This document shows, in pieces, positions 34,887 through 45,554 of a DNA stretch of 64,000 bases. The stretch is from Tethya wilhelma (Eukaryota > Porifera > Demospongiae > Tethyida > Tethyidae), in contig CAXIPT010000003.1 in NCBI GenBank assembly GCA_964030475.1, positions 1,969,058-2,033,057 on the forward strand. The letters run 5' to 3'. The notes under the pieces were generated by a model. That model did no database searches. It saw nothing but the letters and a program-made list of their open reading frames with translations, and was not told the DNA's origin. Both the position numbers and the translations under genes were made by a program. Each line of letters starts with the position of its first letter. The stretch's first letter is position 1.

Positions 34887-36797
34887 ATGATGCAATTACA
34901 GAACAAAAAAATGACACCACTTCTACTGAATCAAGCACCTGCAAAAACTCAGAACATACTTCATAGGCTGTGCACATCATGGTGGTCATGTAAGCGTGAG
35001 GGTTCCAGGAGTCGGAGGAGGAGGTGTCTGAAATCTAAGGCTGCTATTTTGATTCTCTTCTGGAATATGGTGGTATTATTAACATTTCAACCAGTTTTAG
35101 AACCTGAAGTAGTATCTTCCTTTTTGGAAAATTGGAACGAAATTGATGATTACGAATCAACATTAATATTACGCAGTATTGTGTTAGGAATTTATGGATT
35201 TGCTGCATTCCTTTTACTATTCTTCCCATTGGGGGGATTCTTAGCTGATGTCTACTTTGGTCGCTTTAAGATACTTCACTGTAGTCTATGGAACCTGTGT
35301 ATCTCTGGTATTATTGTGATTGTTAGCATTATTTTATTCGTAGTGGCTGGCTTATTACCAGAATCTAGCTTCATTGTCACATTAGCTGTGAGTAGTACTT
35401 TCATTATTATTGGTGGCATTTCAATGTTAGTCAGCTATGTTTTATTCAGTGCTAATGTCATTCAGTTTGGACTAGATCAGCTTCAAGACCAGCCAGCAAG
35501 TGACACCTCACTCTTCATATACTGTTTTGTATGGCTGCACCACTTGAACATCTGTCTTTGGCAATTTAGTTCAAACTTGTTCACTTGTGAACTATTTGGG
35601 TCAGATACTGGTCCACTCTTGTGGTTTTCATTGTTAATAATTCTAGGATTTCTTATTTTCTTTGGCTATGTGATTGTTCCTGTTACTCTTTGTCTCAGTC
35701 GTCACAGGCGTTTTCGAAGATGGTTTGTGATAGAACCAGGATCTAACAATCCATACAAGTTAGTTTGCAAAGTCCTTAAGTTTGCTCTAAAACATCACCG
35801 TCCAATTCAACGCAGTGCCTTCACTTATTGTGAAGATGAGCTACCCTCTCGGCTGGATCTAGGAAAGAGCAAGTATGGTGGACCTTTCACTACTGAAGAA
35901 GTGGAAAATGTAAAAGTATTTGGTGGAATTGTCCGTGTTTTGTTAACTCTTGGACCAATATTCATGGTTGAATTAGCTGCAACAGATTCACTGTCTAAGT
36001 TTTACAGACATTTTTTTGCGGGTGTTGAGAATAATATATTCTGGAATGATTTGGATAACACAACCAACTCATGGTCAAACTATTTTTTTGAGCGAATAAG
36101 CATGGAAAGTTGTATATTTTTCACTGATGGAAGAGTGCTGAGCTCTACTATCATACTGATTCTTATCCCACTGTATGTGTGCTTAATACGGCCATACTTT
36201 AGGTGTTATAGTCTTGGAACACTGAAACGTATAGGTGTAGCCATAGTGCTATACTCTTTATCTCTTTTCATAACGTTTACAACTGATATTGTTGGTCACA
36301 GTAAAGATCACAATGCCATTTGTATGATTACCACTATTGGACCTGAGTATGTGTATTCCGAAACTCCTCCAAATGATTCATATCAACCGCTATCCATCAA
36401 TTCCAAACTAATTGTGATACAAATCACATTCAATGCCTTTGCGACTCTTGTCTTCTATACAGCAGCATACGAGTTCATATGTGCTCAGTCACCTCACTCC
36501 ATGAAAGGACTCATCATTGGAACATTCTTTGCCATCAAAGGACTCTTTAAATTAATCGGAATTGTAGGTCTTGTTTTTCCATTTGAGTTTTGGGGCTTTC
36601 ATATCAGCACACAAGTATCATGGCTGAGTTGTGGCTTTGTCTACTACCTAGTAAACATTGTTATTGCATTGGTTGGTTTTGTGGCCTTCACCTTGGTTGC
36701 TAGGGGCTACCACTACCGACAAAGAGATGAACCTTCAAACGTACACCAGTTTGTGGAGAACTATACTACTCAAACATTGTTAGCATGGAGGAGCTAG
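34887..36797 (+). CDS. POT/SLC15-like membrane protein, copy 2 (C-terminal tail frameshifted)
   Basis: Paralog of the gene at 8891; the start is taken at tandem ATGs (34887/34890), where NKKMTPLLLNQAPAK aligns with DEEMKPLLPNQAPAK. About 636 residues with the same 12-helix layout, the identical GGFLADVYFGRFK signature, FGLDQLQDQPASDTSLFIY, SRLDLGKSKYGG and PHSMKGLIIG. Helix 1 again lacks ExxER. Near residue 622 two extra bases (TA in GAACTATACTAC) move the frame, so the protein ends …TQTLLAWRS at 36797. The alternate frame continues open as YSNIVSMEELGYDYQYDDLD… to a TAA at 36851, matching the acidic tail of copy 1. Differences concentrate in the extracellular loops; transmembrane and cytosolic parts are highly conserved. 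Confidence 0.85.
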   Translation: MMQLQNKKMTPLLLNQAPAKTQNILHRLCTSWWSCKREGSRSRRRRCLKSKAAILILFWNMVVLLTFQPVLEPEVVSSFLENWNEIDDYESTLILRSIVLGIYGFAAFLLLFFPLGGFLADVYFGRFKILHCSLWNLCISGIIVIVSIILFVVAGLLPESSFIVTLAVSSTFIIIGGISMLVSYVLFSANVIQFGLDQLQDQPASDTSLFIYCFVWLHHLNICLWQFSSNLFTCELFGSDTGPLLWFSLLIILGFLIFFGYVIVPVTLCLSRHRRFRRWFVIEPGSNNPYKLVCKVLKFALKHHRPIQRSAFTYCEDELPSRLDLGKSKYGGPFTTEEVENVKVFGGIVRVLLTLGPIFMVELAATDSLSKFYRHFFAGVENNIFWNDLDNTTNSWSNYFFERISMESCIFFTDGRVLSSTIILILIPLYVCLIRPYFRCYSLGTLKRIGVAIVLYSLSLFITFTTDIVGHSKDHNAICMITTIGPEYVYSETPPNDSYQPLSINSKLIVIQITFNAFATLVFYTAAYEFICAQSPHSMKGLIIGTFFAIKGLFKLIGIVGLVFPFEFWGFHISTQVSWLSCGFVYYLVNIVIALVGFVAFTLVARGYHYRQRDEPSNVHQFVENYTTQTLLAWRS

Positions 36798-36853
36798 GAT
36801 ATGACTATCAATATGATGACTTGGATGAAAATGAAGCACATTCTACTATGTAA

Positions 36854-37270
36854 GACAGGGTAATAACCATTGGAACTTATGGCCATCTATACTATTGTTA
36901 TGATCACTGCCAAATAATTCGGACCTGTTTATTTTTTGCTTTTCTTTAAGTTTGAGTGCAGCTAATGTAATTAATTTTTTCTGAATCAATATGATAGTTC
37001 AACTTTTTATGGCTAATTACGACATTGTAGTACAAACTCTCAAAAAGACTTTTAAAGGCATTTGTTAATTTTGTATTATACTGTATTCTCAAAAAGACTT
37101 TGAAGGCATTCAATATGTGTGTAATACGGTGTGGTATGCAGACAAATGGACCAGTAAATAGATATAGCTATTAGCTACATAAGTGCTTCCCATTCAATAG
37201 CATGCATGCATGTATGAAAGTAGGGTTGGCAAATTTCTGAGTGCATAGTCCTAGCTAAATGTAAAAGAAG
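36854..37270. other. Intergenic
   Basis: Contains a short direct repeat (CTCAAAAAGACTTT…AAGGCATT at 37038 and 37089). Presumed 3' flank of the transporter and promoter of the secreted protein gene. Confidence 0.5.
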
Positions 37271-39940
37271 ATGTATCAAGTATTTTTGCTAGCTAGTCTC
37301 CTACTAGTGGCTAATGCTCAGTCTGGACTGCCGGATTGTCCCAATCCAGTTTCAGAGTGTCCTATAGACCCTTGTGAGGGAGCCACTTGTCCTCGCTACC
37401 TCACTGCTGATTGTGAGGCCAACCTCTGCCACGGATTGTGCACTCCCAATTTCATCTGGAGAGAAAACAACGTCACTGATCGATGCCCGGTAAGAAGATG
37501 TGCCGATACAGTGTGTCGTGGAAATCGTATTTGCGTTGAAGAAGTAGTCCCATCTTCTTGTTCTGACAATGAACCGCAGTGCAGGCAGTTCCTCAATGCT
37601 AGGTGTGTATTACAACCTCCAATTACTGACTGTAGTCTATTGGAGTGCCCAGAAGGAATGGTGTGTCGTAACAGGCAACAAAGAGAGGGAGTGGTGTGTG
37701 CTATACCTCGAGATTGCAGTCAGATAGAATGCGACCAAGGTTTCGAGTGTGTCAGAATAGATCGTAGAGCTCAGTGCGTGCAAAGATCGTGTACTGAAGA
37801 AGAACAAGAAAATTGTAGAAGTTTCGAATACGTTTGTATGATAGTGGAGAATGGTTTCGCCTCGTGTTTCCCACCAGATAGCTGTGAGCAAATTAAATCT
37901 TGTCCTCGAGGTCAGGACTGCTTCGTTTTGACAAACTCTGACCTTACTCCGAGTGGGAACTTGGCCGTCTGTAGTTCAGTTCATCCTTCGTGTGACACGT
38001 TAAATTGTGATGAAGATTCTGTATGCTTGACTCAAGGTTATCCAAGTGTCGATATCTTTACTTCAACGTGTTTCAGACTTGATTTCATAGAATTCATAAG
38101 ACCAATCATCCAAACACTTACTCCTTGCAGCGAAAAGAACTTTTGCGATCCAAACTCTGAAGTTTGTGTCGAATCGAGGACTGCAGAAGGAACCTTTATT
38201 TGCTCTCTTTGCATACCAATTAACTGCACTAATGATAGGGACTGTCCCATTGATGAACCACGCTGTTTACAAGTTCCTCCATTCTCTGGTATTCCCTTCA
38301 ACAGTGTTTGTGTTCCTGAAGAAGGGATGTTTCTCTTTAGTCAAAGCTGTAACCTCATCGGTGGTAGATTTTGCCCGAGTCAAACACAATGTAGTAACAT
38401 TTTGCTCGACGGTCAAACAGTTGGTACCATCTGCGATATAGATCCGAGCACAGCGGGCGTTTCGAGCAGAGGATGTGAAGCACTAGATTGCAATGCTGTC
38501 TTTCCAGATGGTCAGTGTACATTGCGATCGTACATGATCGATGGCATAGAAGAATCGTTGGCTCAATGCACACCGTTTGAAGAAGCAAGAAGATTTATTG
38601 AAAATGCTCAAGACTTGTTAGGTCTGACTTTGGGCTGTGACCAGTTTCTATGTCCTCGTGGAACAGTATGTATTGAGGAATTTGGCAGTGCTTTTGGAAG
38701 TGCTTCTGGTAGCAGTGGATCAGGAGAAGGAAGTACTACAGACTTCATCAGAGATGGCTTGGGAGAAGAAGGACCATTTTGTATACCATCTTGTGACGCT
38801 CTGGATTGTGAAAGCAATTTTCAAGTTTGCAAGCAAGTCAGTGAAACGTTTGCAAGATGTGTCCAACCCATCTCATGTACAGAAGCATTGGACAGGCAGT
38901 GCAGAATGGATGGTAATGTTTGTGACGTTGTGAGTGGCACGGTACTCTGCCACCCACCTGAGAGATGTGATCAACTTGTGGATGAACTCGAGTGTCCACT
39001 TCAACAGGGATGTATCTTGAGACGATCAGCTCAGACACCGAGTGGTATTGCAGCTATTTGTAATGATGTCACAGCATCGTGTGACACTCTGAATTGTGAC
39101 GAAGGTTCCATCTGTGCAAGTCAAGGTTATCCTAGTCTTGGTCTAGTTGTTTCCATTTGTGCAGATATTGATGGTTTACTAGAATTTCAAAGAGTTTCTT
39201 GCTCTGTGCGTGATTTCTGTGACCCATTCAACAAACTTTGTGCCGATTTCTTACGTCCTGGTGTCTTCATTACTTCAGTTTGTATAGACCGTGACTGCAT
39301 TGCTGATGGAAGCGGTTCAACAACTGGCAGCACTCCTTATTCTAGCGGAGAGTCTGGTGATTCAGGTAGTGCTAGCAGTGAGTCGTCTGGTGATTTTGGC
39401 AGTGGAATCTCCGGAGATATGAGCACTAATGGATTTTCAAGTGCTGGAACTGATCTTATCGGTAGTGGATGTTTTCCTTCTGGTTTAGACTTTGAAATCG
39501 GTCCTTCATGCTTTGCTAGCGGTCGAGTATGTCCAACTGGGTCATTTTGTACTGACATTGTAATACGAGGTCAGTTGGTTGGTACGACATGTGACAACAG
39601 AGAGCCTACAATCAATAGTTGTAACCAGCTGAACTGTAATGGTGAGAGTGGTGATGGTACTGGTAGTGGTCAGTCAGCCTCTGGAAGCACAAGTTTCGGT
39701 GACTCAAGTACTGTTTTTGGAAGTTTTGGTTACTCAAGTGGGAGTTCTGGAGACTCGAGCACTGGTTTTGGAAGTTTTGGTGACTCAAGTGGGAGTTCTG
39801 GTTCTGAAGTCTTTCCTGGTAGTGGGGAGGATTGTTTCCAAGGATTCATTGATGGTGAAATCGAGCATTTTGCATTCTGCACCTCTGAAGCTGACACAGC
39901 AGATCTTGTACAGCAGCTCATAGATTTTCTTGAATTGTAA
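37271..39940 (+). CDS. Large cysteine-rich secreted protein, paralog 1 (889 residues)
   Basis: Intronless, with signal peptide MYQVFLLASLLLVANAQS. The amino module (residues about 22-95) has CEGATCPRYLTADCEANLCH and CTPNFIW, a CP-x-Y…A-x-C-x-x-N-x-C pattern seen in extracellular cysteine-rich modules. Then come short modules of the form DCSxxxCPEGMVC and DCSQIECDQGFECV. A block of about 260 residues is present twice (about 174-440 and 537-810): SCDTLNCDEDSVCLTQGYPS versus SCDTLNCDEGSICASQGYPS, with NFCDP, CPSGTFC-like and GQxVGTxCD repeats. Two S/G/D/E-rich linkers (about 475-495 and 680-720, and again near 795-855) look unstructured. No enzyme motif is visible. Likely an extracellular matrix or inhibitor-type protein; inferred. 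Confidence 0.85.
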   Translation: MYQVFLLASLLLVANAQSGLPDCPNPVSECPIDPCEGATCPRYLTADCEANLCHGLCTPNFIWRENNVTDRCPVRRCADTVCRGNRICVEEVVPSSCSDNEPQCRQFLNARCVLQPPITDCSLLECPEGMVCRNRQQREGVVCAIPRDCSQIECDQGFECVRIDRRAQCVQRSCTEEEQENCRSFEYVCMIVENGFASCFPPDSCEQIKSCPRGQDCFVLTNSDLTPSGNLAVCSSVHPSCDTLNCDEDSVCLTQGYPSVDIFTSTCFRLDFIEFIRPIIQTLTPCSEKNFCDPNSEVCVESRTAEGTFICSLCIPINCTNDRDCPIDEPRCLQVPPFSGIPFNSVCVPEEGMFLFSQSCNLIGGRFCPSQTQCSNILLDGQTVGTICDIDPSTAGVSSRGCEALDCNAVFPDGQCTLRSYMIDGIEESLAQCTPFEEARRFIENAQDLLGLTLGCDQFLCPRGTVCIEEFGSAFGSASGSSGSGEGSTTDFIRDGLGEEGPFCIPSCDALDCESNFQVCKQVSETFARCVQPISCTEALDRQCRMDGNVCDVVSGTVLCHPPERCDQLVDELECPLQQGCILRRSAQTPSGIAAICNDVTASCDTLNCDEGSICASQGYPSLGLVVSICADIDGLLEFQRVSCSVRDFCDPFNKLCADFLRPGVFITSVCIDRDCIADGSGSTTGSTPYSSGESGDSGSASSESSGDFGSGISGDMSTNGFSSAGTDLIGSGCFPSGLDFEIGPSCFASGRVCPTGSFCTDIVIRGQLVGTTCDNREPTINSCNQLNCNGESGDGTGSGQSASGSTSFGDSSTVFGSFGYSSGSSGDSSTGFGSFGDSSGSSGSEVFPGSGEDCFQGFIDGEIEHFAFCTSEADTADLVQQLIDFLEL

Positions 39941-40986
39941 TCATTATTGACTTGTTTACAGCGTTCTACTTTTAGCTATATAGTCAGCACTTTAGTTAGA
40001 GTTGGAATGGAATTTATCGTAGGACTTTTAGCTATAAATCGTATTCAATAGATAGCTGGACCAACTGTTACGGTATGGATTAATGTATCACATCCCTAAC
40101 TCACACATGAATGGTGAACTATACAATGTCATAGCATAATAATTATTATTATTGCATGCAAATTAAGGGGCTATTTAATGCAAGATAAATCTCCAGGACT
40201 GGCAGCTTTAATATCCGCTCAGAAGGATTAGAGCTCCTACATAAGGCAGAGCTCGAAAGGGAAAATATATAGAAATTCGCAAAACTAGTACTAGTGCATG
40301 GCTTGTTCAACAATCACTCCGACTGCCAACCCATGGGTAGGTGGTCTGAGTCCCTCCAGTGCCACAGGTATTATTTCTTTACATTATATGTGAGCATGTG
40401 TGATTAAACAAAACGGCTAAATATTAATTGACTACCTCACTTGCACACGAACAGAGACAAAAGATCAAAGGATTCTTGTATGTAGCTATAATATCAGTAG
40501 ACAGATACATACATAGCTACATGCATAATATATACATGCAGGAACAGTGTATTATAATAATATTATATGATGCATATGCATGAATTGATCCATGCATAGA
40601 TGTAAATCTGTCTCTCTAGTTAATTTGGAGACTATATACAGTGCTCAAAACACAAATGCCCACAAACACACATTGGCAAAATAGTAAACAATACATTTGA
40701 CTAGGAATGTTGTATCAAGCTATTAGTTACAAGAATTTCTGTATTTATAGTTGGACAACTTCCAACCTATGTGACTTCCATATGATGTACTATACTGTAC
40801 AATATTATACTCATGTAATCATGTATTGTAAAATTATTAAAATTTATTTTTTGTGTAATCCTAAAGATAATGCTTACTGTATGAAACCAAGCATTCACTC
40901 TAATATTTTAGTTCAAGTACAGCTATCAATCTCTAGCTAATAAATGTGATTCTAAAACGCTGGTATATAAAATTAATAGCTAAGAG
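39941..40986. other. Intergenic between the two cysteine-rich genes
   Basis: AT-rich, with an AATTATTATTATT run at 40140; no coding evidence. Upstream of 40987 no similarity to the 37.2 kb promoter is obvious beyond the TATCAAGTxT start region. Confidence 0.5.
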
Positions 40987-42396
40987 ATGTATCAAGTGTG
41001 TGCATGTTTGCTGACATACCTGTTTCTAGTTTGCAGTGCACAGTCCGTACTGTTAGACTGTCCAGACCCAGCCACTGATTGTGCCACAGATCCTTGCGAG
41101 GGAGCCACCTGTCCTCGCTACCTCAATGCTGATTGTGAAGTGAACGTCTGTCACCAACTGTGCACTCCCAACTTTATCTGGAGAGGAGAAAATGTGACCG
41201 ATCGATGTCCAGTGGAAAGATGTGCAGATAAGACGTGTGTTAGTACACGTACGTGTATAGAAGAGATTGTTCCGTCTTCTTGTCCAGATGATGAACCAAA
41301 GTGTAGACAATACATCAATGCAAGGTGCATGTTGCAACCTCCGATCTTAGACTGTAACTTGTTGCTCTGCCCGGAAGGAATGGTGTGTCGAAACAGGCGA
41401 CTAAGAGAGGGAGTGGTGTGTGCTATACCTCGAGATTGCAGTCAGATAGAATGCGACGAAGGTTTCGAGTGTGTCAGAATAGATCGTAGAGCTCAGTGTG
41501 TTCCATCAGCCATGGTGACAACTATAGCACCAACGACAGCAGAGACTACAGCTCAGTGCACTGAAGAAATGGAAGGAGAATGTAATGATGACGGCAATGT
41601 TTGTAGCATTGTTGATGGTAATCAAACGTGCCACCAACCTGAGAGATGTGATCAACTTGTGGATGAACTGGAGTGTCCACTTCAAGAGGGATGCCTTTTG
41701 AGACGATCAGATCAGACACCAAGTGGCATCACAGCAACTTGTAGCATCTTTACTGGATCCTGCAACACCATGAATTGTAATGAAGCTTCGGTGTGTATTG
41801 CTCAGGGGTACCCCAGTGTCGATGCTTTCCTGGCTGGATGTGTCGAACTAGTTGATGGGCAAATAACAGGCATCCCAACTCCGTGCAACGTGCTCAACTT
41901 CTGTAACTCTGAGTTTCAGCTTTGTGCTGATTCGAGCCGTCAAAATGGTGACTTTGTTCGTCCCATTTGCGTAGAAATTGACTGTGGCATCAGTTCAACA
42001 CCTAGTGGCAGTCCGATTTTAGCTCCTGAAGCAACCATTTCAACTACTGACGGACCTGTTTCCATTAGTAGCGAATGTTTTCCTCCTAATCTTGAGTTTG
42101 AAATCGGTCCAAGCTGTGCTGATAGTGATAGGGTCTGCCCCACTGGAACGTTTTGCAACAATGTTGAGATACAAGGACAACTGGTGGGTACAACCTGTGA
42201 TGAGAACGAGGCGGCCATTATCAACTGTAGTCAGTTAAACTGCAATGATAGTGATGAAATTGGTTCTGGCCCACCTAGGCCTGGTGACTGCCTACAATCA
42301 TTGATAGATGGTCGTATCGAACACTTTGCTTCGTGCACAGATGCAACCACAACAGCCACCAACATTGCAGTCATCAGAGGCTTTCTTGATTTGTAA
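40987..42396 (+). CDS. Cysteine-rich secreted protein, paralog 2 (469 residues)
   Basis: Intronless, with signal peptide MYQVCACLLTYLFLVCSAQS. The amino third is co-linear and very similar to paralog 1 (CEGATCPRYLNADCEVNVCH, CTPNFIW, REGVVCAIPRDCSQIECDEG). A threonine-rich spacer (TTIAPTTAETTAQ) follows, then a single copy of the CDQLVDELECPLQ / SCNTMNCNEASVC / NFCNSE / CPTGTFCNN / GQLVGTTCDE block that occurs twice in paralog 1. It lacks the long S/G/D linkers. It appears to be the unexpanded form of the family and ends with the shared IDGRIEHFASCT…FLDL terminus. Confidence 0.85.
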   Translation: MYQVCACLLTYLFLVCSAQSVLLDCPDPATDCATDPCEGATCPRYLNADCEVNVCHQLCTPNFIWRGENVTDRCPVERCADKTCVSTRTCIEEIVPSSCPDDEPKCRQYINARCMLQPPILDCNLLLCPEGMVCRNRRLREGVVCAIPRDCSQIECDEGFECVRIDRRAQCVPSAMVTTIAPTTAETTAQCTEEMEGECNDDGNVCSIVDGNQTCHQPERCDQLVDELECPLQEGCLLRRSDQTPSGITATCSIFTGSCNTMNCNEASVCIAQGYPSVDAFLAGCVELVDGQITGIPTPCNVLNFCNSEFQLCADSSRQNGDFVRPICVEIDCGISSTPSGSPILAPEATISTTDGPVSISSECFPPNLEFEIGPSCADSDRVCPTGTFCNNVEIQGQLVGTTCDENEAAIINCSQLNCNDSDEIGSGPPRPGDCLQSLIDGRIEHFASCTDATTTATNIAVIRGFLDL

Positions 42397-42780
42397 AAAC
42401 GCTGATGTCATGTAAAACATGCATGATTGAGGTATGTACTACATGCACATATATATCTGTCACCACCTATAATGTACTGAGTAGATCATGAGCTAGTGTA
42501 TGTAATCTGAGTACATCTATAATCGCAATAGCTTACAAGGCAGAAAAATTATACTTTCAATTACTTGTGCTGCATGATTGATCATTAATAAAATTGTTTT
42601 GTGTGTGCAGAAGTAAATATTAATCGCTCATGAATAATAATATAATACTTATTGATAATCTGTCAGTGAATGATAATGCTGGCAATACTTCAGTGATAAT
42701 AACAATCAGGTCCTAGAAGAGTACACAAATAAAGCAAAGAATCAAAATCCACCTAGCTAGAAATAACGAAAGAAAGAAGA
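42397..42780. other. Convergent intergenic region
   Basis: Lies between a plus-strand and a minus-strand 3' end; several AATAAA-like words on both strands and nothing coding. Confidence 0.5.
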
Positions 42781-44821
42781 CTATTCGCTGGTTGCTGACG
42801 AAGCGCTAAGATGTCGCTTGTGCTTTGGTTTCCCCTTTCTTCTGTTCTTGCGACTACTTTCTTGTCCTCCGCTACTGATCACGGACATGTGAGACGAGGA
42901 CATAGACGTTGGAGGAGGGGTACTCGGTTCTACGGCTTCATCCTTGCCACGCCCACTCTCTTCCGACACTTGTCCGACTTCCTGTCTCTTTTCGTTCAAC
43001 TTGCGATTGATCAACTGCTGACTCAGCTTATTCAAGGTGACGTCAAGAGTTGAACCTGGCTTGTAGGCTTTGCTCGGTGGAGCCATAGACACGGGAGGTT
43101 CTTTACGTTTGCGTGCTACACTATGCTGGCTGTCTTCTTGACTAGATTTTTTCGACGTTGAAGTCTGGCCTAGTATACTGGGTATCACTGCTTTGGGGTG
43201 GATTGATATCACAGTCGTTGTTGAGGGTTTACTCGTGGAATAGTTGCTCGCCGTTTTGCCCATTTGGACGAAAGCGCTGGGTTTCTTCGAAGCTTGATCG
43301 CTATTTACGATGATTGGAGTAAAAGTGGATCGTTTTGTGGGTGCTGGACTTCCATGTAGCTGAGAGGTGAGAGGAGGTGGGTTACGTGATAAAGACGCAG
43401 TGGAACTTGTCGTATGTCTTTCTTGCGATTGTTTCTCGAGTGCTAGGACTTGTTTTTTTGCTTCTTCGCATTCCGACGAGAACTTTTCTTCTTCTTTTTT
43501 GATAGAATCTAACAAATCTTTCAACTGATTGGCAAGCTTCTGGCGCTGGAGAATCTTGAGGTTTTGAAAATCGCACGACTCACAGAGTAGCAGCTGTTTC
43601 GAATTGCTTTTACGTATCTGCCAAGCTGACGCGAAATCGCATCCGCACTGGTTACAGATGGGTTTCACCTTGGCTGTGGTGTTGGCACGATCGTGAGAGG
43701 ACTTCTGTTTCGATTCGAAGAAGTGGGTCACCTCTTCCAAACCAAAGTTACTGATAAATGCAGAATCGTGGACCGGGATGACTGGCCAAACTTGACGAAA
43801 AGTCTTCGGATAAGGTGCCAGCAACATCTTGCGATCCATCTGCTTTTGAAAGTTCTTCTTCGCCGTCGATTGTTTGATGACGTACTCGCGATATCTTCTC
43901 GAGGATTCTATCGACTCTCTCATCTCTTTCTCGTTGGAAGGCTTAGAAAGAGCCAGCTCTCTCAGAGCTTTAGAGCCACTGGTTGAAGATATGGTGGGAA
44001 TTTGAATAGAGCCTCTTGCAGTAGTCATAGGAGGGTTTCCCGAAGATACATTGGTGGAGAGGAGAGGGGGAGGATTACTTGAGCCGGGGGAATCGGATAT
44101 GGTGATGATTTCGTGCGCGGGGCGGTGAACGGATGGTGCCAGTTTGGGTCTAAGTGGTGGGATACTGGAAGTAGGTAGGCTGAGAATGGTGTCGTTGATT
44201 GAACTAATTGACGGGGGCTTTATAACTGGGGAGGGGGAAATTGACGTGAGACCGGGTACGGGAGGCGTGTTGGACGCTTGCCGTCCCTGTTGGCTCCAAG
44301 TGGTCACAGAACTAGCGACGGGTTTCAAACTTCTCGTGTTTCGGATCTGCGAAGAATTCAGCGCCTGGTCTACAGCTATCGTGTCCACCAACTGTTGCAA
44401 CCGTGACGAAATACCAGAACTGACGCCAGCAACGACAGTGGGAGAAGATGTTGATGCTGAAGACTGAACATTCACTTGATTATGGTTACCGGGTACGACT
44501 ACAATGCTGTGCTTGGGTTGAATAGCTCGATTGGCACTACCAGAACCGGAAATATCTCTCCTGGCAAGTGCGATGCTTGGGGAAGAACGGCCGGTGGTTT
44601 TATTCAGAGCACTACCTTGGATTTTTCCAGTTGAGCTTCCGTTAGAAGCGACCGTGGTGCCTTGTAGTCCACGGATGGTTTTAAGCATGGTAAGTTTCTT
44701 TTCTTCTTGGTGGAGGAGTTCTCTAAGGGCATGAAGATCGTTGGATGGCTGTTGACCATCAGGACTGGGGCTGTCTTCATCTGAGAGTACTATGACATCA
44801 CTGTTAGCAGTCCTGGGAGGG

Positions 44822-44873
<52 letters not shown>

Positions 44874-45554
44874 CATAACTGCCTGGAAAAAAAAATTCCT
44901 TACTGGTGCAAATTTAAAACACACTATCCCATAACCGGCAAAAGCATCTGTAAGTACAGAAAATGACATAAGAGTCTGGGAGTGTCAAGAGAGGCTATGG
45001 CATTTGCACTTAATGCATTCAAACACTATACCTACTATGTTGTGGTTAGGACAACATACCTTGATCTTCTCGCTGTATTGACATTGGTGGAGTTATAGCC
45101 AACGGCAGGGAGACTGGCCACAGAGGAGGCATGATTAGTGGCAGTACGATCTTGAGACACTGATACCTTTTCAGGAGAAGAAGAAGAATGTGTGAACACA
45201 CTCGCAAAAAAATAAACAAATAAATAAAATAAAATAAAATAAATAAAATAAAACCAAAGTACATGATTATGACTAGATAGATAACAAGAATTCAAAGGGG
45301 TCTTCAGAGCTGGTTTTATCCCCGTGGAGTATACAGTCAATACATGCAGGTAGCAGATGAGAGTTAGCATGTATTTTGGAACTTCCAAAGCACAAAAATC
45401 GGTAAAGGTCATCAAGTGAAAAGTCTAAATATTTGACCAAACAAAACAAACATGATACACATGATATGCTGTTTGTTACCTGTTGTTCTCTAGCCTTCAT
45501 GTTAATCTGAGCCAACTGCTGCCAACCGACCACCACATCAGATGGAGCAGTCAT
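42781..45554 (-). CDS. GATAD2: p66/GATAD2-like transcriptional repressor (NuRD subunit)
   Basis: The inferred exons are 45480-45554, 45060-45166 and 42781-44812; phases match and give about 737 residues. Near residue 65 an acidic hydrophobic motif (DVIVLSDEDSPSPDG) occurs at the place where p66 proteins carry DVIVLSDNE. It is followed by a conserved-region-1 helix (DLHALRELLHQEEKKLTMLK), which in p66 forms a coiled coil with MBD2. A long S/T/P-rich linker leads to the conserved region 2 (residues about 360-500) with a GATA-type zinc finger: CNQCGCDF…AW…LLLCESCDF, then a basic helix. The carboxyl end is a basic nuclear-localisation stretch (RKNRRKGKPKHKRH). The 18-residue spacing between cysteine pairs is slightly longer than usual. 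Expected role: bridging MBD2/3 to the CHD4 remodeller. The start is the first ATG of exon 1; a CT-repeat acceptor just upstream suggests a further 5' UTR exon. Confidence 0.85.
44826..44870. repeat. (GA)n microsatellite at a 3' splice site of the p66 gene
   Basis: Read on the gene strand it is a (CT)n tract running directly into CCCTCCCCTCCCAG before exon 3. Confidence 0.9.
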
